From NCBI GenBank assembly GCA_002493755.1, contig DKZT01000063.1:23464-41165 (forward strand): 17,702 nt of DNA. The letters run 5' to 3'. Made by a program: the position numbers and the translations under genes. The notes beneath the pieces were generated by a model. That model was not told where the DNA came from, did no database searches, and saw only the letters and a list, made by a program, of their open reading frames with translations. Of the stretch, positions 1 through 5,170 are shown one piece after another; positions within the stretch are counted from its first letter, which is position 1, and each line of letters starts with the position of its first letter. This stretch comes from Ruminococcaceae bacterium UBA7067 (GTDB lineage Bacteria > Bacillota > Clostridia > Oscillospirales > Acutalibacteraceae).

Positions 1-36
1 AACGAGGTCGTAGGGAACGGTCTTGACCGTTCCGGG
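1..36. repeat. Palindromic intergenic repeat module, left copy
   Basis: Positions 14-22 (GGAACGGTC) and 25-33 (GACCGTTCC) form a perfect 9-bp stem with a 2-nt centre. The flanks AACGAG and TCGTAGGGAACGG recur, with the same polarity, at 17603-17646. There the right arm reads GATTGTTCC, so pairing is kept by G-U wobbles if it is transcribed. This suggests a dispersed repeat whose RNA or DNA fold is conserved. No protein-coding sense is seen here. Confidence 0.6.
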
Positions 37-50
37 ATAGATGCAGCTAC

Positions 51-85
51 TGCAATGCTCTACAAAATCAGAATAGAGCATTGCA
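51..85. repeat. Perfect 12-bp inverted repeat
   Basis: TGCAATGCTCTA at 51-62 pairs perfectly with TAGAGCATTGCA at 74-85 across an 11-nt loop. There is no T-run on either side, so it is not an obvious Rho-independent terminator. It sits 15 bp after the palindromic module at 1-36 and is probably part of the same composite intergenic element. Confidence 0.5.
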
Positions 86-120
86 TTTATCGGCTCAAGA
101 AGGAACACTTATGAGTATTT

Positions 121-233
121 CCTAAACCTCGTTTTAGGTGACAGTAGTTGTCACACATTTCATAATTCAAAGAGCCGCTTGCGGCGACAACCATCTCTCC
201 ACTCTCCACTCTTCACTCTGCGGTAAAGCCGCA
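121..233. repeat. Cluster of short hairpins and CACTCT-type tandem repeats
   Basis: Four small stems occur in a row: CCTAAA/TTTAGG (121-126/133-138), GTGACA/TGTCAC (138-143/149-154), GCCGC/GCGGC (174-178/181-185) and TGCGG/CCGCA (219-223/229-233). Between the last two is a pyrimidine-rich tandem repeat of CTCTCCA/CACTCT type (191-219). Its reverse complement, one unit shorter, recurs at 17576-17595. TGTCACACATT (149-159) also recurs inverted at 17658-17668. The stretch looks like mosaic intergenic repeat DNA. No gene was found in 1-304. Confidence 0.5.
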
Positions 234-290
234 ACTCCAAACTAAATTAAGGTTTAGCTTACTAAAGTGGATAACCACATAAATAAAGCG
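233..290 (+). repeat. Leader segment ending in GGATAAC motif
   Basis: The run from ACTCCAAACTAAATT to GGATAACCACATAAATAAAG ends just before the pyrK Shine-Dalgarno site. Similar segments end in GGATAAC at 2070-2076, just upstream of the symporter gene, and at 14331-14337. The GTGG/CCAC pair at 267-270/275-278 could form a small hairpin with loop ATAA. No good -35/-10 pair for pyrK could be assigned here. Confidence 0.4.
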
Positions 291-304
291 AGAGGATGAG
301 GAAA

Positions 305-1069
305 ATGAAGAAATACGACGCACAGCTCTTTGAGCTTGTCGAAAAAAAGGAGCTTGCAAAAGGAATTTTCGATTTCCGGATTAAAAATGCAGAGCTGTCA
401 AAAATAACAAAGCCGGGGCAGTTTGTGCATATTGCAGTGCCGGGAAAAACTCTGCGCCGCCCTATTTCGGTTTGTGATGTTTCAGACGATTGCATAAGAA
501 TCGTTTTCAGACTGAAAGGGGAGGGGACTGAAATTCTGTCGCAGGCGAAGGTTGGCGATATGCTTGATGTTATAGCTCCGCTCGGTAACGGCTTTAACAT
601 TGAAAAGGGCAAAACCTACGCCTTTATAGGCGGAGGAATAGGTACACCGCCGATGCTTTACAGCGCAAAGCAGGCAGATAAGTCATACGCTATACTCGGC
701 TTTGCGAATAAGGACGCAGTAATACTGTGCGACGATTTCAAGTCGGCAGGCTGTGAAACCATCGTTACAACCGATGACGGCAGCTATGGTATTCACGGCT
801 TTGTAACGGACGCTTTAAAGGAAATTATAGATAAGGTTGACGAGGTTTGCGCCTGCGGCCCTACTCCGATGCTCAAGGCTGTGGCGGCTTTGTGCAGGGA
901 AAACGGCAAGCCGTGTCAGGTGTCGCTTGAGGAAAGAATGGGATGCGGAATCGGAGCCTGCCTTGTGTGCGCCTGCAAAACGAAGAACGGCAGCGGGGAA
1001 GAGGAATACACCCACGTTTGCAGGAAAGGCCCTGTTTTCAACGCAGAGGAGGTAGTTTGGAATGGCTGA
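305..1069 (+). CDS. pyrK: Dihydroorotate dehydrogenase B electron-transfer subunit PyrK
   Basis: PyrK is the FAD and [2Fe-2S] subunit of the class 1B dihydroorotate dehydrogenase. It passes electrons from PyrD-bound FMN to NAD+ in UMP synthesis in the cytoplasm. The 254-aa product shows the FAD-binding RRPISV motif (about residue 51), a GGGIGTPP dinucleotide loop (about 109-116), a CGPTPM motif, and a C-terminal cluster C-x4-C-x2-C-x16-C with Cys at 214, 219, 222 and 239. Length is normal for the family. I chose ATG 305 because AGAGG at 291-295 lies 9 nt before it. ATG 296, 3 codons upstream in frame, would abut that site. The end overlaps pyrD by 8 nt, so the two are translationally coupled. 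No other pyr gene is in the window, and the upstream flank is repeat DNA. Confidence 0.95.
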   Translation: MKKYDAQLFELVEKKELAKGIFDFRIKNAELSKITKPGQFVHIAVPGKTLRRPISVCDVSDDCIRIVFRLKGEGTEILSQAKVGDMLDVIAPLGNGFNIEKGKTYAFIGGGIGTPPMLYSAKQADKSYAILGFANKDAVILCDDFKSAGCETIVTTDDGSYGIHGFVTDALKEIIDKVDEVCACGPTPMLKAVAALCRENGKPCQVSLEERMGCGIGACLVCACKTKNGSGEEEYTHVCRKGPVFNAEEVVWNG

Positions 1070-1973
1070 TTTATCTGTTAATATCTGCGGAGTTAAGCTC
1101 AATAATCCGCTTATAGCCGCATCGGGAACCTTTGGCTTCGGCCGCGAATACAGCGAGTTTTATCCGCTTGAGGCTCTCGGAGGAATTTCGTGCAAGGGAA
1201 TCACGCTTGCGCCGAGGCTCGGCAATCCGCCGCCGAGAATTGCGGAGTGCAGCTCGGGCATTTTAAACTCTGTCGGACTTCAGAATCCGGGAGTAGACCA
1301 TTTTATTGAAGAGGATCTGCCGTGGCTTTCGCAGCAGAACACGGCGGTGATTGCAAATATTGCAGGAAACACCGTTGAGGATTACTGCCAAATGGCTGAG
1401 AAGCTCTCGGACAGCGCAGTTGATATGATAGAGCTTAACATTTCCTGCCCGAATGTAAAGCACGGCGGAGTAGCCTTCGGCACGTCCTGTCAGTCTGTCG
1501 GGAATATTACAAGGGAAGTAAAGGCTCACTGCAAAAAGCCGCTTATCGTAAAGCTTTCGCCGAATGTCGCCGATATTGCCGAGATTGCGAAAAGCGCAGA
1601 AGCCGAGGGCGCAGACGCAGTATCGCTGATAAACACGCTCACGGGAATGAGAATTGACATTGACACCGCAAGACCGATACTTAAGAATAACACGGGCGGA
1701 ATGAGCGGTGCGGCTGTATTCCCCGTTGCGGTCAGAATGGTATGGCAGGTAAAAAATGCGGTGAAAATACCCGTTATCGGAATGGGCGGCATATCAACCT
1801 GGCAGGACGCTGTTGAAATGCTCATAGCCGGAGCGGACGCACTGCAAATAGGAACAGTATTTTTCAACGACCCGTACGCGCCGATAAAAATTTGCAAGGG
1901 TCTTAACGATTACCTTGACAAAAAGGGTATGAAAAGCGTTACGGAGCTTACCGCAACGATTAAGCCTTGGTGA
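1062..1973 (+). CDS. pyrD: Dihydroorotate dehydrogenase B catalytic subunit PyrD
   Basis: This FMN-dependent catalytic subunit oxidises dihydroorotate to orotate, the fourth step of pyrimidine synthesis, and works as a PyrD2PyrK2 complex with the gene just upstream. The 303-aa TIM-barrel protein has SGTFGFG near residues 21-27, the catalytic-loop motif NISCPNVKHGG with the class 1B catalytic base Cys at 129, KLSPNV, and the phosphate-binding segments GMGGIST and GADALQIGT. A Cys base, rather than Ser, together with adjacent pyrK identifies the NAD-linked 1B class. ATG 1062 is preceded by GAGGAGG and overlaps the pyrK stop (ATGGCTGA). No terminator hairpin follows it; a TTTTGAG-type repeat does. 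Confidence 0.96.
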   Translation: MADLSVNICGVKLNNPLIAASGTFGFGREYSEFYPLEALGGISCKGITLAPRLGNPPPRIAECSSGILNSVGLQNPGVDHFIEEDLPWLSQQNTAVIANIAGNTVEDYCQMAEKLSDSAVDMIELNISCPNVKHGGVAFGTSCQSVGNITREVKAHCKKPLIVKLSPNVADIAEIAKSAEAEGADAVSLINTLTGMRIDIDTARPILKNNTGGMSGAAVFPVAVRMVWQVKNAVKIPVIGMGGISTWQDAVEMLIAGADALQIGTVFFNDPYAPIKICKGLNDYLDKKGMKSVTELTATIKPW

Positions 1974-1980
1974 TTTATTT

Positions 1981-2100
1981 GAGTTTTGAGTTTTGAGTTA
2001 ATAACAGAAAACGTAAATCTCCAAACTCTAATCTGAATTTCAGGCGATAATGCCGTCTTGAAACAGGACGGATAACTATATACGTAAAATAAAGTTTGAG
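1981..2100. repeat. TTTTGAG-type intergenic repeat element, copy B
   Basis: GAGTTTTGAGTTTTGAGTTA (1981-2000) is a heptad-like tandem repeat. It is followed by ATAACAGAAAACGTAAATCT and an AACTCTA stretch up to 2030. The same core, GAGTTA then AAAAAC, TAAATCT and AACTCTA, is found at 14265-14300. Further on, GTCTTG/CAGGAC (2056-2061/2064-2069) can pair with one G-U, and GGATAACTATATA at 2070 resembles the pyrK leader end at 269. It fills the pyrD to symporter gap. I could not assign a promoter in it. Confidence 0.5.
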
Positions 2101-2109
2101 GTGGTAAAA

Positions 2110-3531
2110 TTGGAAATTTTTGAACAAATCGTCGGGGTGATTGACGATTTTATGTGGGGCTGGCCGATGATAATTCTTCTGCTGGGCACGCATATTTTTA
2201 TGACAATCAGAACGGGCGTTATTCAGCGAAAGCTGCCAAAGGCAATTAAGCTTTCCGTTACAAAGGACCCTGATTCCTCCGGCGATGTCAGTCAGTTTCA
2301 GGCGCTGACAACTGCTCTTGCGTCTACAATAGGAACAGGTAACATTATCGGCGTGGGTACGGCGATAGCACTTGGCGGCTACGGAGCCGTGTTCTGGTGC
2401 TGGATAACAGGCGTGCTGGGCATAGCGACAAAATACGCGGAGTCCTTTATAGGCGTTAAGTACAGAGTAAAAACAAAGGACGGCTCTATGGTCGGCGGCG
2501 CAATGTATGCACTCGAAAGAGGCTTGCATATGAAGTGGCTGGGCATTATATTTGCGGTGCTTGCCGCTCTGGCTGCCTTTGGTATAGGTAACGGAGTTCA
2601 GATAAATGCTATATCCGGTATACTTTCCGAGACCTTTGACCCGAACAATGCTCTTAATTTTAACGTATTCGGACTTACTCTTCCGGTTATTCCGCTTTTG
2701 TGCGGCTTGGGCGCCGCCTTGCTGACGGGTATAGTTCTGTTCGGCGGCGTTAAGTCAATATCAAGAGTATGTGAAAAGCTCGTTCCGATTATGGCAATTT
2801 TATATGTGGGCGGCTGTGTTTACATACTCTGCTATAACTGGCAGTATCTCGGTCAGGCTGTGCAGGCGATTCTGAGCGAGGCGTTTTCAATCAAGGCTGT
2901 TACAGGCGGCTTTATGGGCACAGCCCTTATGATGGGATGCAGATACGGTATCGCGAGAGGCTTGTTCTCTAATGAATCGGGTATGGGTTCAGCTCCTATT
3001 GTTGCGGCTGCCGCAAAAACCCGAAACCCTGTAAGGCAGGCTCTTGTATCTTCAACCGGTACATTCTGGGACACGGTTGTTGTATGCCTTATGACAGGTC
3101 TTGTAATCGTAAGCAGCTGCATTGCCAACCCTTCTATTGATACCTTCCAGATTGACGGAGAAAAGCTTACGCACGCCGCGTTTGGTCAGATTCCGTATAT
3201 CGGAGTTATCATAATAGTTGTCGGCATTGTTACGTTTGCGTATTCAACGATTCTCGGCTGGTCATATTATGCTGAGCGTTGTATCGTTTATCTGTTCGGC
3301 TTAAAGGCTCTCCCTGTTTACAGAGTTGTGTGGCTTGTTGTTCTCGCCGTTGCTCCGCTTCTCGCGGTTAATGTTGTATGGAATATCGCCGATATTCTCA
3401 ATGCCTGTATGGCGCTGCCGAATATATTTGCGGTCTGGATGCTGTCGGGCGATATGCGGAAGGACACGAAGTATTACCTCGACCATATTGACGAATACGA
3501 CGATACGCCGATACCTGTGGTTGAAAAATAA
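2110..3531 (+). CDS. Sodium:alanine/glycine symporter, AGCS family
   Basis: This is an integral inner-membrane carrier of the alanine or glycine:cation symporter family (Pfam Na_Ala_symp), expected to import alanine and/or glycine with Na+. The 473-aa product is hydrophobic throughout, with about ten or more membrane segments. It starts with the usual WGWPMIILLLGT first helix. The family block GTGNIIGVGTAIALGG runs straight into GGYGAVFWCWITG (about residues 75-101). A later NESGMGSAPI segment is also typical. I prefer the TTG at 2110, because GAGGTGG (2098-2104) lies 5 nt before it. The in-frame GTG at 2101 lies inside that Shine-Dalgarno site. Substrate cannot be fixed from sequence. It appears monocistronic and ends at a hairpin terminator. 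Confidence 0.92.
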   Translation: MEIFEQIVGVIDDFMWGWPMIILLLGTHIFMTIRTGVIQRKLPKAIKLSVTKDPDSSGDVSQFQALTTALASTIGTGNIIGVGTAIALGGYGAVFWCWITGVLGIATKYAESFIGVKYRVKTKDGSMVGGAMYALERGLHMKWLGIIFAVLAALAAFGIGNGVQINAISGILSETFDPNNALNFNVFGLTLPVIPLLCGLGAALLTGIVLFGGVKSISRVCEKLVPIMAILYVGGCVYILCYNWQYLGQAVQAILSEAFSIKAVTGGFMGTALMMGCRYGIARGLFSNESGMGSAPIVAAAAKTRNPVRQALVSSTGTFWDTVVVCLMTGLVIVSSCIANPSIDTFQIDGEKLTHAAFGQIPYIGVIIIVVGIVTFAYSTILGWSYYAERCIVYLFGLKALPVYRVVWLVVLAVAPLLAVNVVWNIADILNACMALPNIFAVWMLSGDMRKDTKYYLDHIDEYDDTPIPVVEK

Positions 3532-3546
3532 AATACAAAAATAAAA

Positions 3547-3574
3547 GGGACAGTCAGCCGACTGTCCCATTTTT
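3547..3574. terminator. Bidirectional Rho-independent terminator
   Basis: GGGACAGTC (3547-3555) and GACTGTCCC (3560-3568) form a perfect 9-bp stem with a 4-nt AGCC loop. On the plus strand ATTTTTG follows; on the minus strand TTTTAT follows. It lies between the convergent symporter and ferredoxin genes and can end both transcripts. Confidence 0.9.
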
Positions 3575-3592
3575 GTGTACAGATATGTACTA

Positions 3593-3763
3593 TTACTCCT
3601 GAGCAGGAGCGCCTACCGGGCATGTGTCTGCGCATGAGCCGCACTCTGTGCAAGCGTCAGCGTCGATAACATACTTGCCGTCGCCCTCTGAAATAGCACC
3701 AACAGGGCACTCAGCCTCGCATGCGCCGCAAGCAATACAATCATCACTAATAATATATGCCAT
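3593..3763 (-). CDS. 2[4Fe-4S] clostridial-type ferredoxin
   Basis: This 56-aa soluble electron carrier has two cubane clusters, the classic low-potential donor or acceptor of anaerobic clostridia. Both motifs are complete: C9-x2-C12-x2-C15-x3-C19-P and C38-x2-C41-x2-C44-x3-C48-P. Protein length and the acidic character match the family. ATG 3763 is preceded by AGGAGG (3775-3780). The GTG four codons upstream overlaps that site and is rejected. The gene appears monocistronic, with its own promoter (3796-3823) and a shared terminator at its 3' end. A flavodoxin-like gene lies just upstream on the same strand. Which redox enzyme it serves cannot be told from this window. Confidence 0.95.
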   Translation of the reverse strand: MAYIISDDCIACGACEAECPVGAISEGDGKYVIDADACTECGSCADTCPVGAPAQE

Positions 3764-3795
3764 TGTGAATAGCACCTCCTTATCTTACTATATTA

Positions 3796-3823
3796 ATTGT
3801 ATCATTCTTTTTTGAAAATGCAA
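3796..3823 (-). promoter_or_regulatory. Promoter of the ferredoxin gene
   Basis: Read on the minus strand, TTGCAT (3818-3823) and TACAAT (3796-3801) are separated by 16 nt. The -10 box matches TATAAT at five of six positions, and the region is strongly AT-rich. The predicted start is near 3789, about 25 nt before the ferredoxin start codon. Confidence 0.6.
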
Positions 3824-3854
3824 CAGTTTTTCTGTAAAAATCAAAAATTCCCTG

Positions 3855-3876
3855 ACTTAAATTGTTTAATTTAAGT
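3855..3876 (-). terminator. Weak AT-rich hairpin after the flavodoxin-like gene
   Basis: ACTTAAAT (3855-3862) pairs with ATTTAAGT (3869-3876) around a 6-nt loop, 10 bp past the stop of the flavodoxin-like gene. On the minus strand it is followed by CAGGGAATTTTTGATTTTT, which has T-runs but not adjacent to the stem. It may be a weak terminator, or only AT-rich DNA upstream of the ferredoxin promoter. Confidence 0.3.
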
Positions 3877-3886
3877 AAAATATTAC

Positions 3887-4408
3887 TTATTTCAGACTAT
3901 GAACATAGCGAACCAGCGGCACAATAAACCTTTTATCTGAAATATCATATGAGCGGCTTACCATTTCCGCCATTTTCTTTTCGCTCTCGGTAGCGTCCTT
4001 TTTCTTTTTCAGCATACTTGAAAACAGCTTCATCATCGCTCTTGACGACAGATTCATTTTCTCGTAATTCAAGCCGCCCTGAAAATAAAAGCCCTTGACA
4101 ATACTGTTCTTCGGTATGTTCTGCTCCATTGTCTTTTCAACATCGGGTGAGTTCATCGGCGAAGCGCCAACGGCAAAGACAATGTAATTCTTGTTGGCAT
4201 CTTTTTTAAGCTCATCAAAAACCCGGTTGAGCTTTTTTATTCTTCCTGCGTGACACCAGCTGCCGAAGATTATCGTGTCAAACTCGCTCAAGGCTATTTC
4301 GTTTATCCTCTGAAGGCTTATGCTGTCGCACTGAAGCTCCTGCGCTATCCACTGCGCATATTGCTTTGTAAAGCCTGTTTGTGAATTGTAGATTACTATT
4401 GTTTTCAT
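3887..4408 (-). CDS. Flavodoxin-domain protein
   Basis: The 173-aa product has a flavodoxin-like fold of the Flavodoxin_5 type and probably binds FMN. The first strand and phosphate loop read MKTIVIYNSQTGFTKQYA, matching the S/T-x-T-G-x-T pattern. GSWCHAGRIKKL then occupies the position of the loop that covers the flavin, and FAVGASPMNSP follows a central strand. A lysine-rich segment (KKKKDATESEKK) lies in the C-terminal third. The ATG at 4408 has AAAGGA 7 nt upstream. An in-frame start at 4468 would lack a ribosome site and add 20 residues before the conserved first strand. It has its own promoter at 4480-4508. Redox role is inferred. Relatives include HemG-like oxidases, but nothing here points to haem synthesis. 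Confidence 0.75.
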   Translation of the reverse strand: MKTIVIYNSQTGFTKQYAQWIAQELQCDSISLQRINEIALSEFDTIIFGSWCHAGRIKKLNRVFDELKKDANKNYIVFAVGASPMNSPDVEKTMEQNIPKNSIVKGFYFQGGLNYEKMNLSSRAMMKLFSSMLKKKKDATESEKKMAEMVSRSYDISDKRFIVPLVRYVHSLK

Positions 4409-4479
4409 TTGATTGTCCTTTCGGTTAAGCGGTATAAATTCTGCGTTATAGTTGATACGGCAAATCAAACCTGAAATTA

Positions 4480-4508
4480 ATTATAGCTAAGAAATGACTG
4501 ATAATCAA
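4480..4508 (-). promoter_or_regulatory. Promoter of the flavodoxin-like gene
   Basis: On the minus strand TTGATT (4503-4508) and a perfect TATAAT (4480-4485) are exactly 17 nt apart. The predicted start is near 4473, giving a leader of about 65 nt. The plus-strand sequence AACCTGAAA at 4468-4476, over this start, equals one arm plus centre of the palindromes at 4806-4820. Confidence 0.7.
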
Positions 4509-4533
4509 GCTATCGATTAAATTTATAACAGTT

Positions 4534-4782
4534 TTACCCAAAATCGTGACGAAAACCGCCATCAGAACCTAACTCTTCAAGTTGTAGAATAATCATTTCA
4601 ATTTTCATAAAGCAATCTTTGTCATTGAGTGAATCATTCTGCACTATCTCTTTGATTTTATTCAGCGTGTTATAGCACTTCATTTCAATTATCTCTGACA
4701 AATCAATGTGCAGGTCAGGAATAATTATTTTGGTATTTTCATCCTCCAATAACTTAAACAGAATTTCTTTGTATAAATCGAT
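4534..4782 (-). CDS. Small acidic protein of unknown function, non-canonical start
   Basis: I recognise the style of this protein from clostridial genomes but cannot name a function. The reading frame is open for 82 codons from an ATC at 4782 to the stop at 4534. GAGGTG on the minus strand (4793-4788) lies 5 nt before that ATC, an ideal ribosome site, yet no ATG, GTG or TTG is there. The first usual start in frame is TTG at 4749 (71 aa), with no visible Shine-Dalgarno site. The N-terminal stretch DLYKEILFKLLEDENTK reads as natural helical protein, favouring the longer form. The rest is acidic and helical, with IIPDLHIDLSEIIEMKCYN and a terminal ELGSDGGFRHDFG. It is divergent from an XRE regulator gene, with a promoter whose spacer contains a palindrome, so it is probably controlled by that regulator. 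Confidence 0.6.
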   Translation of the reverse strand: MDLYKEILFKLLEDENTKIIIPDLHIDLSEIIEMKCYNTLNKIKEIVQNDSLNDKDCFMKIEMIILQLEELGSDGGFRHDFG

Positions 4783-4800
4783 ATTATCACCTCAAAATAC

Positions 4801-4825
4801 ATTTTAACCTGTTTCAGGTTAAAAT
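4801..4825. promoter_or_regulatory. Candidate XRE operator 1
   Basis: ATTTTAACCTG (4801-4811) and CAGGTTAAAAT (4815-4825) are a perfect 11-bp dyad around TTT. The core is AACCTG-N3-CAGGTT. A second copy of the core lies 25 bp downstream, centre to centre. Dyads of this size between divergent genes, one of which is a helix-turn-helix regulator, are usual autoregulatory operators. Binding is inferred. Confidence 0.65.
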
Positions 4826-4829
4826 GCAA
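4801..4829 (-). promoter_or_regulatory. Promoter of the small acidic protein gene, palindrome in spacer
   Basis: On the minus strand TTGCAT (4824-4829) and TAAAAT (4801-4806) are separated by exactly 17 nt. The palindrome AACCTGAAACAGGTT fills nearly all of the spacer and touches the -10 box, a typical layout for repression. The predicted start falls at about 4794, only about 12 nt before the inferred initiation codon. Confidence 0.6.
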
Positions 4830-4849
4830 TACCCTGAATCAGGTTATTG
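4827..4849. promoter_or_regulatory. Candidate XRE operator 2
   Basis: CAATACCCTG (4827-4836) and CAGGTTATTG (4840-4849) form a dyad with one mismatch around AAT. Its core ACCCTG-N3-CAGGTT matches operator 1. It lies 22 bp before the preferred start codon of the XRE gene, consistent with autoregulation. I could not identify a good -35/-10 pair for the XRE gene. Confidence 0.6.
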
Positions 4850-4871
4850 TAATATAGCTTTGGTGATTAAG

Positions 4872-5102
4872 GTGTATAAAAGAATCAAAGATTTGCGGGA
4901 GGACAGGGACTTAACGCAAAAAGAAATCGCAGGTATGCTCGGAATGTCACAGACAGGCTACTCAAAGTATGAAACGGGGGAAAACGATGTACCCACTCAT
5001 ATCCTTCTAAAGCTTGCTGACTACTATGATACCTCGGTTGATTATATCCTCGGAAGAACCAATGACAAAACACCCTATAAGCGTACAAAAACAAATGATT
5101 AA
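4872..5102 (+). CDS. XRE-family helix-turn-helix transcriptional regulator
   Basis: This 76-aa DNA-binding protein consists of one HTH_3/XRE domain (about residues 5-59). Typical features are DLTQKEIAGMLGMSQTGYSKYE, where QKEIA lies on helix 2 and SQTGYSKYE on the recognition helix. The family tail LLKLADYYDTSVDYILGRT follows, and the C-terminus is short and lysine-rich. No sensor domain is present. I chose GTG 4872 because GGTGAT (4862-4867) lies just upstream and because the family usually begins M-x-K-R-I-x-x-L-R-E. An in-frame ATG at 4824 would put operator 2 inside the gene. The gene is divergent from the small acidic gene, with two palindromes between them, so it probably represses itself and that gene. 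It ends at a terminator shared with clpC. Confidence 0.88.
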   Translation: MYKRIKDLREDRDLTQKEIAGMLGMSQTGYSKYETGENDVPTHILLKLADYYDTSVDYILGRTNDKTPYKRTKTND

Positions 5103-5118
5103 GCCTGCATATGCAAGC

Positions 5119-5163
5119 TAACGCAAAGAGCCTGCCGGAAACCCCGACAGGCTCTTTGCGTTA
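5119..5163. terminator. Long-stem terminator between XRE gene and clpC
   Basis: TAACGCAAAGAGCCTG (5119-5134) and CAGGCTCTTTGCGTTA (5148-5163) are a perfect 16-bp stem. The loop can form an extra CGG/CCG pair (5136-5138/5144-5146). The stem lies between convergent genes. T-runs after it are weak on both strands (TGTGTATTTATTG on plus), so termination may rely on stem strength. Confidence 0.75.
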
Positions 5164-5170
5164 TGTGTAT

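Noticed and set aside
1..304. Riboswitch or attenuator for pyrKD
   Set aside because: Only short unrelated hairpins are seen, with no terminator/antiterminator pair and no PyrR-type binding-loop motif that I could recognise.
2056..2090. Promoter for the symporter gene (TTGAAA at 2058)
   Set aside because: The candidate -10 boxes lie 13 or 21 nt away, outside the usual range.
1975..2529. 184-codon minus-strand frame over the repeat and the symporter start
   Set aside because: It is antisense to a clear AGCS gene, its protein is Cys/His/Arg-rich without motifs, and it has no convincing ribosome site.
4844..4860. XRE gene promoter -10 (TATTGT or TAATAT)
   Set aside because: No acceptable -35 hexamer is present 16-18 nt upstream of either.
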